Shown piece by piece: positions 57,331 through 64,000 of a stretch of DNA of 64,000 nt; the stretch's first letter is position 1, and each line of letters starts with the position of its first letter. This DNA is from Piliocolobus tephrosceles (taxonomy: Eukaryota; Chordata; Mammalia; Primates; Cercopithecidae): positions 157,028,395-157,092,394 of the forward strand of contig NC_045438.1 of assembly GCF_002776525.5 (NCBI RefSeq), written 5' to 3'. The notes beneath the pieces are model-generated. The model saw nothing but the letters and a program-made list of their open reading frames with translations, did no database searches and was not told where the DNA came from. Position numbers and translations under genes: made by a program.

Positions 57331-58024
57331 TTTCTGCACATGTGCCAGCCTGTGTGCAGCATCAACTCCTGAGGATGGCGTTTGGGGATGAGTGGGTGTG
57401 TGCACGTGCAATCTGGATAGATACGAACCAATCGCTCATCGCAGGCACTGCGTGACCCTCTCTTCACCAATAGCACAACAGGGCGTGGCAGTCCCTATTA
57501 CAATGAGTTCCTGAGACTTTCCTGGGATAAGAAAAGGGTAAGAGAGTATAGAAGGTTATTTAATTGGAAGTCCAGGTTCCCCCTCTCACTTCCCATAGCT
57601 GCAACCATCAAAATCCTCAAACCCGATTCTTTATTATAAAACCCAAGAAAGATATATTTTTATATTTAGAATTGTAACCTAATGAATTAAGATTTTTTTC
57701 ACTGTGAGTAACAAAATACAGTTCAACTCAGCTTGGTGGTGGGCTGGGGGAGAGAGAGGGGCAGGGGGTGGTCACTGTAAGGAGAAGGACACATTTCATG
57801 GTACTGGACGCAGGAGTGCAGCCATGCTCCCAGAAGGGACAGCATCTAGGAGCTGGGAGACCCCAGAACAGCTGGGGATACAGGGCCTGTCACCCATTGC
57901 TGCTTGTATTTGGGTCTTCTTTCTTGAAGTATTTTTTCCTGTCTTCTCTTCAATCCTTACAACAGGTAAAGGTGGAAGCTCACAGTGACCAAATTCACAG
58001 TTGGAGAGACTCAGCGACTTTGTG
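57331..58024. other. Unannotated stretch
   Basis: No confident repeat. ORFs of 77-94 codons at 57704-58049 on both strands are unrecognised. Confidence 0.5.
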
Positions 58025-58805
58025 TGCACGTGTGCATGTTTGTGTGTGAGTGTGTGTGTGTGTGAGTGTGCATGAGTGCATCAGTGTGAGAGTATTTGCT
58101 TGTTAGTGCGAGTGTGCACCAGTGTGTGAGTGTGGATGTTAGTGTGTGAGCGTGTGTGACTCCGTGTGAGTGTGCGTGTGAGTGTGCGTGTGCGTGTGCG
58201 TGTGTGAGTGTGCGTGTGCGTGTGCGAGTATGTGTGTGTGCGTGTGCGTGTGAGTGTGCGTGTGTGCGTGAGTGTGCGTGTGTGCGTGTGCGTGTGCGTG
58301 CGTGTGTACGTGAGTGCGTGTGCGTGTGCGTGTGTCAGTGCGTGTATGAGTGTGCATGTGAGTGTGCGTGTATGAGTGCGCGTGTGAGTGTGCGTGTGAG
58401 TGTGCGTGTGTGAGTGCGCGTGTATGAATGTGCATGTGTGNNNNNNNNNNTGCGCGTGTATGAATGTGCATGTGTGTGAGTGTGCGTGTGTGAGTGCATG
58501 TGTGAGTGTGCGTGTATGAGTGTGCGTGTGAGTGTGCGTGTGTGAGTGTGCGTGTGAGTGTGCGTGTGAGTGTGCGTGTGTGAGTGTGCGTGTGCGTGTG
58601 CGAGTGCGTGTGCGTGAGTGTGCGTGTGTGTGTGTGAGTGTGCGTGTGTGAGTGCATGTGTGAGTGTGCATGAGTGTGCGTGTGAGTGTGCGTGTGAGTG
58701 TGCGTGTGTGAGTGTGCGTGTGTGAGTGTGCACGAGTGTGAGTGCGAGAGTGTGTATGTGAGTGTGCGTGTGTGTATGTGAGTGTGTCAGTGTGTGAGTG
58801 TGAGT
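58025..58805. repeat. GT/GC-rich minisatellite, (TGTGAGTGTGCG)n-like
   Basis: About 780 bp of alternating purine-pyrimidine DNA made of TGTG, TGCG and TGAG words with a variable higher-order unit of about 10-14 bp, broken by a 10-N gap. The minus-strand 'ORFs' of 172-265 codons (His-Thr-Arg-Ala repeats) come purely from this. A TG/CG-rich alternating tract of this length is a strong Z-DNA candidate. Confidence 0.97.
58441..58450. other. Assembly gap (10 N)
   Basis: Ten undetermined bases inside the minisatellite. The flanks on both sides carry the same GCGCGTGTATGAATGTGCATGT-like word, so copies have probably been collapsed here. Confidence 0.99.
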
Positions 58806-59795
58806 GCACGGGATGCTTTTCTGCTTTGATTTCGCATTCCCAGAAAAGGGTGTTGGCCCTGAACTTGGGGCCAGGCACCCATGCCTGGGCCAGGCAGCTG
58901 TGAACAGCAGAGCTTGGTTATATTGTCCAAGCTGAAATGTGGGTCCTGCTGTTCTGAGTGGGCAGAAGAGCCAGGGGAATCTTTTCAAGCTGGGCAGATA
59001 TTCCACATGGCATCTGCACAGCCACAAATAAAGTTGTTTATCTTCGTCACTTTAATTTTATAACAAAAATATTATAAAAACAAGGCAGAAACATACTGAA
59101 CTCTAAGTGTCTAATAAATCTCTCTGTTCAATGGCCCTAGTGGTTTCTGAAGTTATCCCAGAATAGGATAATGGCAGAAATGAAGTAGGTATAAACTGGA
59201 CAAATTCTCACCTCTCCTGTTGTTTCTTTTCAGCAGATAGTTTCCTAAAAACTGGGTTATCAGAGACACTTTTTAGAGTAAAACAATTTTTTTTACATTT
59301 TTAAAAACAAAGCTTCTCTCCCTTGAATATCCAGAAAGACCATACATTTCAGGGCCGGCCTACAGGACATATTTCAAAGTGACATGTAACGTCATTTTAG
59401 AAGAGTGAGTTGTTTCTTTTTTTTTTTTTTTTAACTTACAGACAAAATGGCCAGGGAAAAAGCTGCCAAGTCTCTGAGTAATCTTATTGAGGGTTCAGTT
59501 TTCTAAGTATGACCTTATGCTAGCAACAGCCCCTGAGTAACAAGAAAACAAGCCAAGCTAGGAAGCCTTGTTTCTATGAGACAAAATTGTAAGACAGCAA
59601 AGTCTGAAGGTGAATTCTAATTATGTAACATGAGTGAGTCATCAATGCCGTCAGAGATCACAGACAATGAAGCAGTGACCCGCCGTCTCCCCACACTTGC
59701 AAAGCACCCAGGCTCTGTTTCTCATCCCCCCCCACACCTTCCTCTCACCCTCCCTTCCTTCTTTTCTATTTTTCTCTTTTCTTTTCCATTTTGTG
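58806..59795. other. Unannotated stretch
   Basis: No repeat recognised. T17 at about 59416-59432 is followed by AACTTACAG and a small ATG frame (see findings). AT-rich. Confidence 0.5.
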
Positions 59796-60345
59796 CTTCA
59801 TTACTCAGGGTTCTCCAGAGAAACAGAACCAATAGGATGCACATATATATTTAGAAAGCGATTTCTTGTAAGAACTTGGCTCATGTGATCATGAAGGCGG
59901 GCAGGTCCCAAGATCTGCAGGATGAGTCAGCAAACTGGGGACCCAAGAGAGCTGATAGTGTGGTTCCTGTCTGTGTCTGAGGGTCTGGGACCCAGGAGAG
60001 CTGATCACGTAGCTCTAGCACAAAGGCCAGCAGTCTTCAGACCCAGGAAGATCTGATGTCTCCATTTAAGTCCAAAGGTGAGAAAAAGCCAATGTTCTAG
60101 TTAAAAGACAACCAAGCGGGAGGATTTCTCTCTTACTCAGGGGAAGGTCCACCTTTTTGTTCTATTCAGGCCTTCAACTGATTGAACAAGGCCCACCCAC
60201 ATCAGAAGGGCCACCCGCTTTACCCAATCTACTGATTTACAGATTAATTTCATCTCAAAACACCCTCATGGGAACACCCAGAATAATGCTTGCCCAAATG
60301 TCTGGACATCCTGTGGTCCAGTCAGGTGGACACAGAACTATCACA
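59796..60345 (-). mobile_element. LTR-like repeat (second copy of the 3139 family)
   Basis: 'cagggttctccagagaaaca', 'gaaccaataggatgcacata', 'tctattcaggccttcaactg', 'gcccacccacatcagaaggg' and 'acagaactatcaca' are in the same order as in 3139-3549, but this copy keeps the middle part. The family name is not recalled with certainty. Confidence 0.65.
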
Positions 60346-60676
60346 TGTGCCTTCCTGTTCTCGGGTGCACTGGTCACGCATGCTATCACCCATTTCCCAT
60401 TTACAATCTTTTCTTTACAGCAAGGTTTCTAGAAAGAGAAGTCTAGACTCTGTCTACAGTTTCTCATCTCTCATTCACAGGTCAACCCAGCGACAGTTGG
60501 CGCCTGTCCCTATCATTTTGTTGAAACTGATCTCAAGAATCTCCCAAATCTAATTGTCAAGTTATTTCATCTCATCTTTGTGTAATAACGTGCCATCCTG
60601 AATCTCCTCCAGCCCTCTCTCTTCTGTGTGGCCCTCTAGGAGTGATAGTCCCCAAGATCCTGCCATCTTCCCCTCT
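60346..60676. other. Unannotated stretch
   Basis: Pyrimidine-rich, no repeat or exon recognised. Confidence 0.5.
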
Positions 60677-60962
60677 CTCTTTTTTTTTTAATTTATTTTT
60701 TTGAGACAGAGCCTCACCCTGTTACCCAGGCTGGAGTGCTCACTGCAACCTCCACCTCCCAGGCTCAAGCGATTCTCCTTCCTCAGCCTCCCGAGTAGCT
60801 GGGATCACAGGCCCGCACTCCCATACCCAGTTAAATTTTGTGTTTTTAGGAGAGACAGGGTTTCACCGTGTTGGCCGGATTGGTCTCAAACTCCTGACCT
60901 CAGGTGATCTACCTCGGCCTCCCAAACTGCTGGGATTACAAGTGTGAGCCACCGCGCCTAGC
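60677..60962 (-). mobile_element. Alu (AluS-like), with internal deletion
   Basis: Minus-strand Alu. About 15 bp of the usual 'gcagtggcatgatctcagct' portion are missing at about 60738. The tail is short and interrupted (TTTTTTTTTAATTTATTTTTTT). 5' end at about 60962. Confidence 0.88.
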
Positions 60963-61059
60963 CCCCTATCTCATTTAACAAGCTCTGTCTGGCTGGTGTT
61001 TAAGCGCTCTTGCTTTAACCACCAGCTCTAAGCTCATGACTGTAAAATCTCTGTCTTCA

Positions 61060-61575
61060 ACATTCTCTCTCTCTGAATCTCAGACTTGGGATATATAACT
61101 GCTTACAGATTCTCTCTCCATTGGACATTCTCCACATGAAACTGGAACTTAACATGCCACATTCAAATTCGCCATTTACCCCATAGACCTAATTCTTAAT
61201 TTCTTCTTTCTCAGAATGATACTAGCATCCATGAAGTCTCCAAAGTTTTTTTCCGGGAGACATTTATTACCAATGGCTCCCTCTCCTTCACCTTGTAATT
61301 CAAATCAGTTACTATGCTCTTTTGGTTCTCCTTGCTAAATATCCATTTCCTCTCCTCTTCACTGTACCTGTCTCCGGCTTAATCTGAACCTTCCTTATAA
61401 TTCTCATCTGGAGCACAGCTTTATAATGGATTTCTCTCCACCTCCATTTCAACTGCCCCTTTAATGAATTAGCGACTATTTTCAGTGTGATTCTTATGCA
61501 AGAAAATGTAATCAAGTTAATTCCCAATGAAAGGATTTCCAAGCCTACCCCATTGCCTTTAGGATACAATGTGGA
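61060..61575 (+). mobile_element. L2 fragment (reverse-transcriptase end to 3' region)
   Basis: Sense-strand L2: 'cacatgaaactggaacttaa', 'ttcttatgcaagaaaatgta', 'ccccattgcctttaggatac'. These follow the remembered order of the L2 RT C-terminal region. Heavily mutated; no usable reading frame. Confidence 0.6.
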
Positions 61576-61576
61576 G

Positions 61577-61800
61577 ACAATTGCAACAGTCGAGGAAAGA
61601 GGCTGTGAGCTAAGACAGAGGCAACTGAGATGGAGACACAGGGCAGAATGAAGGGAGCTGGGAGATCCTACAAGCTAGAAATGCCAAGATCCCATGCTGA
61701 TGAGACGATCAGACGTGGGAGTGAGAGCAAAGGGAGATGAAGGAAATCCTCTCCATCTTGACTTTGATAATAAAGTGAATCATAGTCTTGTCCTCTGAGC
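61577..61800 (-). mobile_element. L2 fragment, opposite orientation
   Basis: 'acaattgcaacagtcgagga' and 'gaggcaactgagatggagac' resemble the reverse-complement L2. It abuts the sense L2, making an inverted join at about 61576. Confidence 0.4.
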
Positions 61801-63234
61801 TGAGGAACTCTAGATCCTGACTTTCCTCAAAGCAAACAGCAAGTGAACTTACTTGGGTGGGGCACCCTGTCTGGGGAAGCAAAGCCTTCAGGAAACTCAG
61901 AGGGCTGCATAGAGATGAATCAGAGACCCAATAACGAAGAAATCAAAATTAATACCAGATGGGTGAAGGAGGGAGTTGAAAGTCCTTGTAAACAGTCAGC
62001 GTCCAAGAGCACTGGAGGAGTGGAAGGGGCCACAAGCAATGCTCTTCTGCCAGGAGATTCCTAAAAATCTGCTGGCAAAGACCAGAGAAAGAATCATAGC
62101 CATGTGCCCAGCAAGACATTACCTAAGCTCAAAAGGGTTTAAAGGACTTATAACCCTGCCTTTTACCCTCAATTATTTCATGATCACCACCATGCCCTTT
62201 TTCCTGGTCAGGTGGTTGGCAGTAGTTTGGAATATCTTGCTGTTTGTAGAACACGTTAAAGCATGAATGATGTGTTGCTATGCCTTCAGGGTACATATTT
62301 GGATGCCCTCACAGATGAACTAATAGCTCTTTTCATCTCACTTTCCTTATTGAGTCTTGCCCATTTACAACAAAGGAAAGGCTTGTTTTGTAGATCTTTA
62401 AAACACATCTGAGGATTTTGAATTCATTTATAAGCCAATCCCCTCCAGTGATCATTCAGTAAGAACCAAAGTCATTTGCAAAGCTATACACCAACAACAT
62501 GTAAACTGGTTAAATGGAGCCAAACCACCCAATTTGACTGTTCAGCCAAATTCAAGTACGTCCAATGCATTGGGATATTAAATCCCAAGAAATTCTTCTT
62601 TGGCATGGCCTGACAAGATCACTGGTATTTATTGGTTGCTTTTATGCAAATGGAAAGAAATATATCACAACCAAAAAGTTTTCCCAGGCAACCTTGTTAG
62701 AATCTTGCATGAGACCCAAGAGCGGGCTGAAGAACACGATCTTTCCTGCCAAAGAGCAACCTTTTGCTCTGCAAGCAGGTGGCTGATGGGCTGTTTTATG
62801 AAGGGTTTAATGATCTCTCTCTGCCTTAGTTACCTACCAAAATAAACTGTGTGAATCCCAATGTGGTAGAAGGACTGACTCCCTCATCAACTGTCAAGCA
62901 AAAATCTTGGTAGGACTCCACAGCCTGGGGAAATAAAGTTGCTAAGGAAGAAAAGTCAGTGACTCTGTAGTTTCAGTGGACCTCTCCTTCAGATACTGTT
63001 AGCAGCCCAGGAAGTAGCTCTGCTGGCTGCATTGATCCTGGGCCCAGAATTACCCTCAGGAAGAACCATCAGGAAGACAGAGCTAGATCAGTCTCCATTC
63101 CCTTAGGACACTACTCATTTGGCGACAGGCTAACCAGAGAGCTTCACTCAATTTATAACATTCATAACTGATAAAGGCCTTTTCTGGTATCCCACTAATT
63201 ATACATCCAGGTTATAGCCTAAATAAGATACAAA
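61801..63234. other. Unannotated stretch
   Basis: About 1.4 kb with no recognised repeat or exon. Overlapping ORFs of 73-96 codons (61843-62266, 62565-62845) show no domains. Confidence 0.5.
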
Positions 63235-63385
63235 ACCGAGGATGCATTTTTGTCTGATCTCTTTATTTTACACACGAGGAAACTGAGACTCAGGAATGGC
63301 TGAATTGCCCAAAGTTGCACACCTGAGAGTAGAGCCAAGGTCTCCTGACTTGCAGGTTACAGTTCTTCCCGCTGTGAACACCATC
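63235..63385 (-). mobile_element. MIR SINE
   Basis: 'acacacgaggaaactgagac', 'tgaattgcccaaagttgcac', 'tgagagtagagccaaggtct' and 'cctgacttgcaggttacagt' match the reverse-complement MIR. Confidence 0.75.
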
Positions 63386-63861
63386 ACAAGCTGCCAGCTG
63401 CACATGGCTGGATGGGAGTTACAGAAGTTTGGAAAACCTGGTGTATCTCTTCAGCTGCCATGTGGCTTTCCATCAAGGACCTTAAATATAAGGGTCAGAT
63501 ATCAGGCTAGAGAAACACCCAAGGTGGGATGAGAAAAAAACATAGACTGGATGGTCCACAAGCCTCAGTGTAGGAAATGAAGCAGATTAGCCAGGAAATC
63601 AGCAATCTAGACTATTTTGAGGGGGGCATAAAAGCTGCCTTGCTCAATCCTGCTTATTTCAACCTATAGAGAGAACCGCCCTACGAGCAGAAGCCCTGCC
63701 ATTTTTACCCATGCCTGAGCCAAGAGTACGTCTTCCTTCATCCGTATTTCTAGCTTTCTCCCCACACTTTCCTTTCTTTGGGAGGAAATTATTTTCCTTT
63801 CCTATCACTGAAAATTCTAACAGAGCCCCACTGAGAGTCTTCTTCATCCTAGGTCCTCATT
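63386..63861. other. Unannotated stretch
   Basis: No repeat or exon recognised. Confidence 0.5.
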
Positions 63862-63965
63862 TAAAGCAAAATTTTACTGAGCACTTAATATGCACCAGAT
63901 GCTCAGCTGGGGTAACAAAGATGGAGCAGTCACAGTTATAATCCACAAGGATCTCCTCATCTAAA
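63862..63965 (-). mobile_element. L2 3'-end fragment
   Basis: 'ttactgagcacttaatatgc', 'accagatgctcagctggggt' and 'aagatggagcagtcacagtt' match the reverse-complement L2 3' end. Confidence 0.6.
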
Positions 63966-64000
63966 GGTCCTGTTTATGTAGAGTGTTTGCTTGCACCATG

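Noticed and set aside
58025..58805. Possible CRISPR-like array
   Set aside because: Units are variable, contiguous and low complexity, with no unique spacers; the genome is vertebrate.
58081..58878. 265-codon minus-strand ORF of His-Thr-Arg repeats
   Set aside because: It is the translation of the GT/GC minisatellite and crosses the N gap. Not a protein gene.
1..64000. tRNA, snRNA, Y RNA, 7SK or 5S copies
   Set aside because: I looked for the characteristic internal promoters and stem sequences and recognised none apart from 7SL-derived Alus and tRNA-derived MIRs.

Overview
This is primate nuclear DNA, and one insertion points to an Old World monkey (Cercopithecidae) rather than human. Alu elements set the primate context. 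The Alu at 19663-19969 carries the combined changes I know from the AluYR subfamilies of macaques and baboons: GCTCAAGCC at the 5' end, CTAGCCGGGCGAGGTGG in the middle and a GCGTAAAACCC variant. I see no convincing protein-coding exon, tRNA, snRNA, CpG island or gene promoter. The window reads as intergenic or deep-intronic DNA. All open reading frames longer than about 200 codons lie in microsatellites or in repeat-derived or otherwise unsupported sequence. Repeat families were recognised by eye from remembered consensus features, so subfamily names are tentative.

Layout. 1-1805: 5' part of a MaLR (MST-type) provirus on the minus strand, its LTR split by an AluY. 3139-3549: LTR with an internal TA-rich tract. 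4441-6133: an L1 3' end with target-site duplication (TSD), then an older L1 3' end, then an L2 (to 6560). 7385-13735: old L1, MIRs, a long pyrimidine tract with an assembly gap, two minus-strand Alus, and a MIR split by an LTR-like repeat. 15222-17207: one MLT1 LTR and an inverted pair of MST LTRs. 19351-22255: two Alus in tandem, hAT-type MITEs and an AluY. 24293-27295: MLT1, two MIRs and an L2 split by an L1 fragment. 28010-30690: 2.7 kb of 5'-truncated L1P on the minus strand. 31417-37670: an Alu monomer, an L2, and a second L2 split by an old LINE and an Alu. 38690-43560: L1, Alu, MLT1, then an L2 broken by a DNA transposon (which holds an Alu) and by an almost full-length Hsmar1 mariner. 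43580-57330: scattered L1, L2, MER5A, Alus and a young L1. 58025-58805: a GT/GC-rich minisatellite with a second assembly gap. 59796-64000: an LTR, an Alu, facing L2 pieces, and a MIR.

The elements do not form a working system; none appears intact enough to move. Two things stand out. The first is the layered record of insertions, which can be ordered in time from nesting and TSDs. The second is a strong strand bias: 11 of 13 Alus, 7 of 8 recognised LTRs and both younger L1 insertions lie on the minus strand. That would fit a plus-strand transcription unit spanning the window, but this is inference. No previously undescribed biological system could be supported.
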